A DNA stretch of 64,000 nucleotides, taken from assembly GCA_942159475.1 (NCBI GenBank), contig OW804102.1, positions 32,432,873-32,496,872 of the forward strand, read 5' to 3'. A model generated the notes under the pieces. The model did not search any database, was not told the DNA's origin, and worked only from the letters and a program-made list of their open reading frames with translations. Below, one piece after another: positions 1 through 12,700 of the stretch (position 1 is its first letter; each line of letters begins with the position of its first letter). Both the position numbers and the translations under genes were made by a program. Source of the DNA: Sthenelais limicola (taxonomy: Eukaryota; Annelida; Polychaeta; Phyllodocida; Sigalionidae).

Positions 1-765
1 TGAGGCCAGGAAGCCCTGACCACTGATCTCTATATCACTGATAAACAACACTATCAGATCTGACCAACTGGACTTGAGTAAAGATGGCGGCTTCCTACTA
101 TTGCAATACCTGCAATGAAGGGCATTAAAAGGTTTATTACATGGATCTGGTATGAAACAATCTATCTAGAGTGATATATATCATTAAATAATATTATTAA
201 CATCAGATATTAATCCTTTTAGTCTCTACCCAATGTGGTTATAGCCCCTTGACTGTTCAAGGTAGAGATAAAACAAGATGGCTTCTGCTTCTTTTTCAAA
301 TATAAGGTGTATAACTCCGTACCAACATGACAGTACTTTTCCCAGTGTGGGAATTGTCAAAACATATCCTAAAAGTATTAAAGAACGTGGAATTGTCAGG
401 TAAAAGACATTTGTGTGGAATTATTTTCCCTTGATGTCATCTCAAGAAAATAATTTCGAAAATAATTACGAAAATGATACTACAGGCAAACACTGCTGAC
501 CTGCCCACAGTTTTGGTGGCCTTGGTGAGGTCCACATCCAGGATCTCCACATAGTCCCTGATGCACTCAGTGACCACTGCGTTCTCGTACACATCAAAGC
601 TCTCAAAGCTGAGGGTGACATAGGTGCCCTGCTCCACAGTGATGCGCCACTGGCTGCGTGTACGGGGCTGGTAGCTGTAAGGGTAGCCTTGGGTGAGGAT
701 CTGGCCACATCTGCCTGAGCATTCAGTAATGGTGGCTCCTGTCTGTACCTTACACCCATCGCAGT
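1..765 (-). CDS. Gene A exons 26-27: CUB domain 2, continuing off the left edge
   Basis: Exons 501-765 and 1-109 (partial), about residues 1386-1510. CUB marks are strong: ILTQGYPYSYQPRTRSQWRI, TYVTLSFESFDVYEN, IRDYVEIL, YCNSRKPP, and SDLIVLFISDIEISGQGF closing the sandwich. The DYV aspartate and the SDIEISG aspartate are positions that bind calcium in C1r/BMP1-type CUBs, so calcium binding is plausible. The last exon is cut by the window edge at a codon boundary, so more of the gene lies outside. Confidence 0.88.
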
Positions 766-3700
766 CTGGTAAAAATATCACAGATCATTATGTTTTTTTA
801 TTATTTAAAATTTGTATGCAGCGTTTCTTCCGACAAGTGACATCAAGCAATATTAGTGCACATTGTTGTAAACAAATAACAGGTAATACAGTTGGGGCAA
901 TTGGCGTAATGGGAAATGGGTTCACAGTATGTGAAACAGTTATGATCCAACCATGGTCTTCCACACACTGCTGTGGCCACGCCTACTTAGGTTTAACAAG
1001 GAACTGGAAGTGGGTAAAGCTAGTCTACAATTCTAAATGACACCCTCAATTCTAATTATCACCAATACCCACATGCAGCAGTCAGTATTGCAAATCAAAA
1101 GTTGAATTGTTATAGTGATATCATTGCATGTATACTTTTAGTAAATATCTAAGAAATAATGTTATTTGATTAACCCAAAAAGACGAGAAAGCCTAGAGTT
1201 GTTGATATTTATATATGATATTTTTATAATACTTATAATAAACAGTAAGAATACGGGATTATTATAGTTATCTGTGTTTTGTTATTGGTCATTTGAAGAG
1301 CGGTTTAAAGCACTCGGTTGGCCCAGTGATATGGGGGTGTTGTGGGTTCTACCCCCTTGCCCCCCCCTACAGACACACCAGCCATTAGAAGAAGACCAGC
1401 ATTTTCATCATTGCTTTGTTAATTTAAAATGGATCTATTACAGAGTCAATTGAGAGAAATTCTTCCTGTACTGTGTCATAATAGCCTGTTACCACCCTCT
1501 TAAGTGTTGGTGCATTGGAGGAAAGGGAAAGGCATCTCTGAGCAGACAAAGAAAACATTATACAGGGTATGATAAGACCATGTCTTCAAGGCCTCTAAGC
1601 ACCATCTTAAATTTACGGGGGCTTCATGATAGTACATACATTTCAGGTAGGTAAGAGGTCTCTCTAACTGGCGTGAGAAAGAAAATTGTGTTATAGTGCC
1701 ATGCCATCTTGATGACTTAAACAGTATCATAACTGACAATGTACAATGTACGTCCCTTATCGTAATATCTTTGTATTGTCCAACAAAACTTTGCTGTATA
1801 AACATACTAGTAAAGAAAACAACAAACACATTTAAGCTATGAAGATAAGATTGTACATATATGCATTGCTCACTGGTTGCAAAAAGCTCAGAAATGTACT
1901 CACCAGAGAAAGAGACACGCCCAGTCAGCCCCAGCTCCCCCTGCCACTCCTCCTGGCGTTGTACATTTCGGTAGCAGGACTTGAAGTGTACAGTCATGAC
2001 ATTAGAGTCTGAGATAAAGAGACTGGGCTGTGTGACCAGCAGTGTGATGGTGTCTGATATGATGTTGATGTCATTGCTGACCAGGCTGTCAGGCATTTCT
2101 CCATAGTATATGATGGCACTGTCAGTGCAGTTACCTGGGTTAATCTCTGTGCAACCATCCTGTTCCATAGAAAGGTTCAGTGGTTACATAGATTATTGAA
2201 CCAAACAACTTTTTATACATATAGATTATTATTATACATGTATGTGTTCACTATCGTGCTCCAATGGCCGTTCTTTACTTATGAAACGGTAAAGGACCAG
2301 TACTTTACAGACAGAACTATTTTGTGTAGTCCTGCCGACGCAAGTTTGGCGATGCAAGTTTGGCAGACTGAGTGCTTTCTTCCTTGATCATCCCACCTAT
2401 TTCTAGTTATTCCTCTGGTAACCAGATATGGAAAATTATATTATTTCTTTAATTAAGTACTTTTACATGCAAAATCAGGCATGTATAATAATCAACATAT
2501 AGGTTATTATGTGTCTCCCCGGTACATCCCTCTCTCAGTGGGAGCCATGTATTTTTGTTATCTTTGCACACTATGTATACATGCACTTAAAGCCAGTTAA
2601 TGTAGTAAATTTAGCTGTTGCTTGTAATCCAAATTGTGATACCTTACAATATATATGTACATGTAGAAATTCTATGTATGTTTACTAACTTGTGTGCGCA
2701 CACTGCATATGTGGGACCTTGTTCTTACATGCTGTACATACATTATGTTAAGGGTATTTTAACACCAGACTTTAACTGCCTTCGGACAGCAATCATGGTA
2801 TTTCTACTTCTAAAATGTCTCTTATACTGCTGTTTTTACTACACCTTTGTATGAGTAATTGTGATATTACCTAGACCGCTTGTGTCTTCCTAAAAAATCA
2901 GATTAGCAACACTAGAACTCCTCCTCCTCAACATATATATCTAGGGTCATTATATTTTGGTACAATTACAAAAAGAGTAAACATTCTCTTACCCTATATA
3001 GTTGGGGTTTATCAGGTAGGGCTATGGAGGTGATGTTGAGGGTGACAAATTTGTTGCTGGGAGCCACGATTCTCCACACGCAGTCATAGTCTAGGCCGTA
3101 GTAGAAGGGGAAGTTTGGGGTAGAAATCATCTCCTCTGAGCTTATCTCTCGGCTACAGATTGTTGCTGTAATATGACAATGATAATATGATATATCTGTT
3201 ATTTATAATTTGATAACAAGAAGGTGTCATCCACCAGGAAGTTTTTCAATTCAATTCAATTCTGTTCAATAATTCTTTTATTTGCAGATTTTATTACATA
3301 AGTTATTCGGTGTCTGGTCAAACAGTGATCCTGATTAGCCAGGTCTTCCGCAGAGTGCCTTGAATCTTGATTTTTACATTATGTTTGTTTCCAACGTTAA
3401 CACCAATAATAGGAGAAAATAGGAAATAAATTATAATTTTACAACAGCAGATAATTAAGATGTTATGTGATGAATATATGAGAAATTTAACAGACGATGG
3501 TCATCTATGACCCAGGTCTTCTATGACCAACCAAACACCTGAGGTTTCTTCTATCTAAAGTTCAAAGCTTTACATAAGTAAAGCTCTACGTAGAGTCCCT
3601 ATGTAAGATAGACATTATGCTACAAATAAGCTTATATAGAATCAATATTTTCGCTTTTGTTCAGTTAATTTTTAGTGCAGGAAAAAAGGAGCAATCTTCC

Positions 3701-6700
3701 GCATAGAATGCGATTATAGTGTAGTAGCCCTGATTGACTTTACATTAATATGATATATAGAGAGTTGAACAAGGTATTTTCTGACACTTTGACCCTAATA
3801 AACTGACCTGGTTCAAAGGTGACTGTACAGAAGACTGCCACTTGGAGAGTGAAGTCAGAATTGAGTGCAGACATGGAGGGTGCAGCTGGGATGAGACAGT
3901 CACTCTGGCCTTGGCAGTAGTGCTGCACCAACTGAAGGTCCTCTGGTCTGATGTAGACACCACTAGAGGTGGTGGATGTACTGGAGGAGGTGGTGGTGGT
4001 GGTAGCTTTGTATACAGGTTCCAGATGAAGTTGCTCATTCTCCATGCAGCTCAGTCTGAGCGTGGATCTGGCTATGGTTCTGACATCAGCTGTAACATTT
4101 GAAACATCACAAAAGATTGTTCATACATTGTCTTAGATGTGGCACTAAAGGAAGGGTAGACCCAAAGCCATTATAATTCTCTGGAGAATTTGCCAACATC
4201 GGAATAGAGCTGTTACTGCACATATCTAATCTAATAACAAAGTGACTTGTCATACACTACAGGTAAAATCAGACGGAACAAGGATACTTGGGATTTGGTG
4301 GCTTTGCAGCCTTTACAAAAGTCAGATTTAAATGCTGGAGATGTGAAATGATGGATTTATAGTAAACCACTTTACTGAAAATGTGTAACTAGGACATTCC
4401 CCCGCCCTGAGGAAAGTGTACATAGGAAATTCCCCTACCCTGAGGAACGTGTACGTAGGACATTACCCCACCCTGAGGAAAGTGTTCATAGGACATTACC
4501 CCGCCCTGAAGGAGAATATATATACCTCCCAAGGTAGACTCACCTGCTCTGCCTCCATAGGCCACCGAGTCACACAGCGTCAGGACACCAAGGCCTTCAG
4601 CCTGGGCTATCACATATTCACCTCTAGCATCCAACAAACATCTGAAGGAAACAGAAATATTAGAAATACACATTTCATGTCCACAGAAGGCATCAAATAA
4701 ATTTTAAATTTGTTGGAAATCCTGTATGTTGAGATTTTGTTTCATTCAAATAGGGACAACTCCTGTAATTGTGATTTAAATAGATCTTACTTAAATGTCA
4801 GCGTGTGAGAACCTAGGGTTGGCTCTGTCACAAACTGACAGCCTGTCTCGTCCTCTATTTGACCCTCAGGTGGTGGTCGTGAAGCCATGCCTATCAGGAA
4901 GGGGTCTGTATTCGAGAAGGATTGATTTGAAAGGTTGAAAATTGAATCTCATTTAGTTATTTCCATTACACAAATCTGTGATGTTATTTAAAGATGTTTG
5001 TCAGGTTAACAAGAGAAGCAGCTGAATCTTAAATGATAAAAAATATCTAAATTGATGTATTTAAGTCCTGGAGGTCAGGAAGTCTTTCTTTGTCCTATAC
5101 AAGACAAATCATTGATGGACTTGTTTCTACTGCACAAAGTAGTATTAATGAATTTGTAAATTGTGAAGCATTATTACAAACCACACTTTCATACTTTCAC
5201 TCATTTACTAAATTATATAAATTGTCTCTTCTTTGTGATTCCTTTTCATGGAAATAATGCACGTAATAAACTGCGATTAAAGTATGCTCAATTAGTCCAA
5301 CCCGTGAATGTAAGTGAGATTTTAAAGATAATAATTTATTTATTAACTCTATTAAATTATTAATTACAGAAATAATTATGTGTCCCTACCCCTGTCTCCA
5401 AATACTTGTACTTCACAAAGAGTGAGGTACTGTGACTCAGCATTCAGCATGACGATGAGGTACCTGCCAATCAGTGGTTGGTCACAGGTATGTAGGCGTG
5501 TCTCCCCGATACCATAGTAACGGTCATGTGTCACACACACCCCGTACTGGGTGGTGTTGATTGGCCGGCCTTCCACCGGCATCAGGTCCCCTATAAATAT
5601 CTGGAACTTGTTCAGCCTTGCCTCTGGAAATAGATTAGAGACATGGCTTATGTTGAATAAATATCGAACTGGTTTTGGACATTAAATAAAGTTATATTGA
5701 TCAAAGTAAAACTCAATACATGGTTTCAACCAGAATATCCAATTCAATTCAATAAAAGAGTTTTTGAATTGAATTGAATTGGATATTCTGTTTTTTTTAA
5801 AACAAATTTTATTGACAATTTCACATTCGTGATACGTTTCATGTCAAGCAAAGTTTACAAATCATCATATCTATATTTACCATTATATACATCGAACAAA
5901 TTTTAAGTTTTTAATTTACTATCACTGTCCATATATATAGTATTGTGATTCAATTAGATCTCAGATTAGATTCAATTAGATCTCCTCGCATCAGTACGAT
6001 TTTTCACAGTAATTTTGTTTATCCCAAGTTTTAAAATATACAACTTTATCACACCAAATACATACTTCATTTCACAATATCTTCTGAAAACCATGCATTG
6101 AGTTTTACTTTGGTCATAAGCAGTCATATATGAAATAAATATTAAAAACGTGTATACCCGTTGCTCAGGAGAAATGAACGCCAATACACTTGTGATGGGA
6201 ATAAGTAAGTGATAACATTAAGTTGATTACTAAGTGGCGGAGATTTCGCTGGAGCATAGAAAGATTACTTAATTTATATTTTTGTTCTCTCTTTTTTCTT
6301 GGCAATTTGTTTTTATTTGAGAAAGGGCGAGGTGTCCGAGCCTATCCAGGCACAATACTATGAAATGTATCTGATGGACGCTAATTTGATATAAAATCCA
6401 AGTAAAAAACAAATAAATCTATTTTACTAGGTCAAGATGTTATTTACTAACCGCAGCAGTCAATCCTGTTTGTGATGAATACATCGGTCACCAGGGTCTC
6501 CTCGCCAAAGTCCACAAACCACCAAGGTTCCTTTTCTTGTGATGTATGGGAACAGCTGCATACGACAAATAAGGCATTTTTTAAAATTTGCTAATCTAAT
6601 TGATATAGTATTACACAGTTATTTCTTTTTTTCCTCTTCGTTTTTTCAATGATGAACGTTTATACATATGCTTATGTTTTCCGTTTGTTTTATGACAACC

Positions 6701-9700
6701 TGCAAAGCTTGACTACTATACCAGGTAAACGATCAGGTTGTATCCTCAACTGTATTTCCCCATGATAACCCGACCTTTTAGACCGGAGGGCCCCCCGCCC
6801 CCCGTCGAACGTTAGGGCCCACCCACCTTCGGACGTTAGGGTCCACCAACCTTCAGACGTTAGGGCTCACGGCTGATTCTGGGTGGGCCCTAACGTCTGA
6901 AGGTGGGTGGGCCATAACGTCTTGACTCTGGGCCCGAGTATCCGAGGTTTCTGGGCCCTAGTGTTTGGGCCCTAGCATCGTTGGGCCCTAACGTCCTGAG
7001 CCCATTATGATTACATTCATTTGAGAAGGACATTACCAGAGAAAGGAATTGATTAGAGAAAATTGAGAGAATACAAGCAAGCAAGCATTTATATAATTAT
7101 TTAAAAAAGAAACAAGAGAATGCAGTTTTAACACTTAAAGGCAAACGCTACTATCTAGTGGAAAATGAAAATAAATGTCATTTTTCTGAAACTTTGAAAT
7201 TTGATTCTTGAAGTGTTTCTGGTAATAAAGATGGAAAAAAATCAATGGGTCACCGTGCTCAATTTTTAATTAGAGTGCTTCAAAAGTTGGTATCTCAAAA
7301 GAACCAATGAGGATCAAAAGGGGGGCTCATTTTGGAGTACCTCGACTTCATAGTTCATATTTGCTATTTATATTCCCTCAATTTAAGTAAGGTTAACAGT
7401 TTTAGAGAGAGTATTACTTGGCTAATAATTCTATGCCTCTTTTTTATAGAATGCATGGTTATTTTTATTCTGAAAACAAAAAATATGAAATGCAAATTTT
7501 AAATTAAAAACTCGAAAAAACCACTTTTTTTTCACTAATTTAATAAAAACATTTTTTTTCTCTCTCATCGAAATTAAATGTCATTTTTCTGATTCTTTAG
7601 TATATGATTCTTGAAGTATGTGTGTTCATAAAACTGAAAAAAAAATAATGGGTCACCGTGCTAGTTTCTGAATTATGGGGCATTGAAACATGGCATGACA
7701 ACCAAAAAATCTGCTGTTTCAATGTGTTCTATGTTTCCTAAACATGTCTATTTCAAACAGCTACAATTATTTTTTTAGCGTGATGACATACATTTTTTCC
7801 CTATATATGTGTAGAATATTACCTGCACTATATGTGTAGAAAATTTTGGGACATTAGGAGTTTTCATTTTTGTTTTATTCCCAAAACCGTGAAAGAAAAA
7901 TGCAGCACTTCCCAATAGACTTGCATACTAAATGGGTACAACTGAGGGTACCCACAGTTAGCTAAGTTCCCCAAACATGTCTATTTCAGACAGCTATAAA
8001 AAAAAATCTAACTCGATGACATATGTTTTTTTCCCTTTTAATATGTAGTATATAACCTGCACTATATGTGCAGAAAGTTTTGGGACAGTAGGAGTAGCCA
8101 TTAATTGTTTGTTTTATACTATAAAACATGAAAAAATGGGCCGTTTCCTCATAGACTGCAGTGCTAAAGCAATAGTACGTAAAATGCCCGTATATTTGGT
8201 ATATGGAAAAGGGGGGCGTGGCAGTGAATAGTAGCGTTTGCCTTTAAGGCCAAAGGTTGTATATGTCCGCACCTGCCATGCCAGAAATGTAGTTTCATAT
8301 TCCCATCATTAGCATCAAATCCATCGCCTCCCCAGTCCGTGGTAGACTGAACAGCGGGTTTCCTGCCAGCTCTGTTCCCTACGAACAAACAATAAACAAT
8401 TATTTTACTTAGGAAAACTATTTGTTTAATTGGATAACACTGAGTGTAATTGTAATTGTTTTAAAATCAAATTCCCAAGCAACTAATATTCCTATGAGTG
8501 TAAAATTATAATTTCAACCGCTCAAGTTGATGTTTCTAATCAAAGAGGGGTCTCCACCGAGTGCGGTAAGCTCTGCGGTAAGCCTTCTGATGGTGTTGTG
8601 CTAATTTTGTAGATGGAGAGGAATGATTAGGTCCTGCCTACAGTCATGGTTCACTGATCATGTGGACCTCGCCACTTCTCACCATCACAGCACCATCGCA
8701 AGGCTTACTGCAGAGCTTATTGCTGCCAGTGAAGACCCCACTTGAATCATGCGTCGCAAAAACATGGATTTGGGATACCATCATATTTTTAAAAGATGGA
8801 ATTGGGCACATTCCAACGATGGTAAACTTTAACATATCATAATAATAATAACGTTATAACAATAACGTCTTCGATGTAATGTGTGTTGCAGAAAAAATAC
8901 TTTTGAATCAATCAATAAGTGCTTTTATATCTTTCTTTGTAGGTTTGGAAAAATAGCTACTGATATTTGTGGAGGACGATCACTAGTAAAACAATTAGAA
9001 AATACTTCTTTAAGACGGCCTTAGAAACGCAGAGACATATTACAAAACCTGTATACGAAGAGATCTTGTGGAAAAAAATATATTTGATAACTATAATTGT
9101 TGTGACTTGACTTCCCTGCAACACATCACATATGGCATTTCTAATCGTTAAATTGTCTAAAGCATGATTAAATCCATACAAACAAAACAAAATATAACAT
9201 CTGATTACAGAAAAATGTGATTCCCGTGTAGAGCACAAGGCTGTGTAGGCTGTATTCTTTAGTTAGCTCTGCCATCCACCAGGTGCCGTTCTCTACCATT
9301 GTCTCTGAGCAAGTCCTAATGTCATTGTCCACCGCCAGGTCAGCCTCCTTCTCATCTAGCATAGAGCTCTGGTCTGTGGCCTCAGTATTCCGCAGCAAAT
9401 TCACTGCAGTGTCAGATGCGGCAATATAGTGTGTAGAAATGAATAGGACAGGAGTGTCATGAACCATATGGGGGAAATCAGTATAAGAATGAAATGATTG
9501 AAACGTTGAGATGATTTAAAGCTGCATTCTCATCTATTATGACCAATTTACTCATATTACAACTTATATAGGACTGAATTTATTATTATTATTATTAATA
9601 TTCTGCAGCTGTAAAATATGTATACGAGAATTTGAGGTGTGATCGGTTGAGCGAACACAATCGCTGGTGAGCGATAATAAGGGAAGTCATCATAGGAAAG

Positions 9701-12700
9701 GTGTCAGGCCGTTCCTCTGAATAGAAATAATGACGTTTTAAAAATCCTGTAGCAAAAACAACTAGACTAAAAAAACACTAACAAATTTCAGTCAAATGAC
9801 TTTCGATGGGTTGGAAAAGAATGGAAGGAAATATAGAAAATATTTAGTTTTTTTACCAACATTAAGAGAGTGGAACTTTAAGACGACTATCAAATGGAAT
9901 TATTTAATTCTAATCTAAATAGATGCTCACCATTGCGATCTATACAGCCGAGTACATCAAGCCTAACACAAGGCCGTCCAGAGAATTGCAGCACCTCAAA
10001 TAGTAGCAGTCGGGCGCTGATATCTGCCTGGAACAAGCGCTGCTGGGGTGTCTCCTCCTCTGGGTCAAACATGAACTCCTGCCGGTTCAGACAGATGGAG
10101 GCAGGGACAAATGTGAGAAATTGTGCAACTATATTGGAACCCTATTCTCAGCTATTGCAATAAAGGCAATCTCACCAAGTTCAGTCATAATTATTATGAA
10201 TTATGGGAGCAATTTTACAGACAAAAGAAGACCAAATGCATAGCTATACGCACTTCATTATAGCCTGCCATGACTTCTGGTATTTAGCAGAATTTGAGAG
10301 ATGTGTAGAACTGTAGATTGTGCATTTTCTGAAAACCTGAGCCATCTACAGGTAACTTACCTTGGGCTCCCCGGCGTACTCCTCATAGAAAACCATTGCA
10401 TCCTGGCCCAGGCCATACTGGAAGCGTAACTTGGTTATGATCCTCTCCTCTCCCTGGGCCCCCTGTATAGCGAAGCCCTGCAGTCTCCGCGGGAACAGCA
10501 AGTCCACCTATGGAGAATGGTAACAGGCATTTTGTGGTTATATGCTGGCTTATGTCCTGTGCCCACTGAGCCGATATTCTAATTAGGAAATAATTCCCTC
10601 GGTTTTGTCTGTTCTTGGGTCCCGTTGCCTGGGGGAAGTTCTCGGGCTTGTGCTTTTAGACGTGATTTGATGAGATTCACTTTCTGGGAGAGAAAAAATG
10701 ATAGACAAACCTTATTTATTCCTGCTGGAAAACAACATGACAAGCCATGAGAGTTGCCATACTTTGTATGTGACCTGGCCCGGAAGTGCTTGCATGGATC
10801 CATACTTTACTGCACACGCAAAGAAGATGGAATGACCCTCGCTGCGCCAAACTGACAGAAACCACCGTATAGACAATATACACTCACCAACTACTTCTTT
10901 AGACGTCTCAAACTAGTATTTCATTTGATTAGGACTTTCTAAATTCTAGGCTACAACACATTATCACCTTGGGCCCCGTTTTTCATAATATAAGAGTTCA
11001 CATACCCGTTCCGTTTTGGAAAAATCCTTCCAATTTTACGGCGCTTCCGGGTGCCAACTTCCGCCTTGCTCACTTGTCAACAGACATCATGGCGGAGGCA
11101 ATGGCTTTCAGTCAGGGCGAACGTGTGCTTCTAAACTGTCCAAAGTATCCACGGTAAGCATCTATATCATCTTTTAAATCATTGTCATGCCCTGTTATCA
11201 ACACATTCACGATTTCTAATGAACAGATCGATTTAAATAGCGGTAGCAAAACTACATGGCGTGCCTCAACGAGATGAGAATCGCCGGAAGCGACAGGGGA
11301 GGGCTCCAAAAACAATAGATCCCAGCCGAGCACTGATCTATGGAGTCATGACACGCAGCAGAGTTCTATAGAGAAAAAAACATTCCAGAATCTCATCAAA
11401 TCGAGTCTAACAGGCTACGTTCACCTTGGCTGCATCTCCACCCATTCTCACCTCTGATAACACCCTCCTCCTCACATTTCCCAAGAGATAATTGCTTCAG
11501 TGGACATGAGCAACATTCACAGTTCAAGTGACTACTAAGGCTGTTTTTTTTAAAAAGAAATTTGCCACAATTTTAAACAAATTAGGTAAACATCCATCAA
11601 AGACAATTGAGTAGTGAAATGGGCATGTCCAAATTAGTCCATAATATCAATGCACAAGATGCCTGTTGTATGTACTTCCATCTTTCCGTTTCATTATTAT
11701 GATCATGGAATTAATACTTATCTGATTTCACTCACCAAGAACCAAATCTTCCCGCTTTTGTCAGGTTCTCCACACCATGACTCAGCATTATTTAGCAGGA
11801 AGTCTCGACCGGAAGTAGAAAACTTGTTACTTCCGAGGAATGTGGGTAAGATCTTGTTACCACGACTGCGTTCTAACAACCGGCGTCCGCACGTGGAATC
11901 TGTACAATGATTTTTACAGTTTTTATTTACTGTTACAATTGTTAAATCATGGTGACTCTCGCTTTTCATCCACAAAGTGAGATCTATGGTGTTTTCCTTT
12001 CATCTTAAACACAATAACATCGCTTACAGATTTGTAATAATGGTATTAAGTAGAGTGGAAAACCTCTGATATTTAGTCAAAATTAGAGTGGGATATTACA
12101 CAATTCTTTTCATCTGACTATAGGGCAGGAGTGAGTGAGTGAGATTGGTTGCTTTATGCCCTTATCAACACATTTAATATGGTTATATCAAGGGCGGGAG
12201 AGCTGAGAGGGAGGCAGTTTATGATCATACCCAGGAAATAGAGATAGAGAAGGAGGGAGGGAGAGACAGAAAAAAGAGACAGAAAGGCACTTTATGGTCA
12301 TACCCAGGACCAGCCTATAGGGCAGGATTACACTGGTGCATATAGGAAGGTCCATGTGTCAGGATCTTGAGGAGGAGGAATGCATTCACTGCATTAACTG
12401 TTAAATTGTTTGGCCTCAAATATAATACAAAAAAAGAAAAAAGGGGAGCATCAAACACTTGCTCTAGTTAAATAAAGACCTTATGTAAGGTGGAGAGACA
12501 ACAGGCTGCATTATGACCAACGGATACTTCTGCACACTTATAGTTTAATCCTAGCGACTTGATAACAAGACATGTATCAGAATTTGACCTTCATCAGACA
12601 TTACTTCTCATTATAAATAAGAATTAGTTACAGCACAAATGGATTTTGGAAATTTCATATTGCCTTTTTTATTATCAATGATATTATAATTATACTAGAC

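Noticed and set aside
693..1040. 115-codon plus-strand ORF
   Set aside because: Antisense shadow of CUB exon 26; no splice or family support.
1500..2168. Whole 222-codon minus ORF as one exon
   Set aside because: Only 1904-2159 fits the CUB fold and the GTGAGT donor; the rest is read-through into the intron.
3842..4102. Plus-strand ORF with a glycine run
   Set aside because: Antisense of the Thr-rich part of exon 23.
8644..8842. Minus-strand ORF near 8740-8835 (VSQIHVFATHD) as the missing second half of the exon 17 lectin
   Set aside because: Similarity is weak, it runs into the foldback element, and no acceptor or donor fits. Exons 21-22 explain the second half better.
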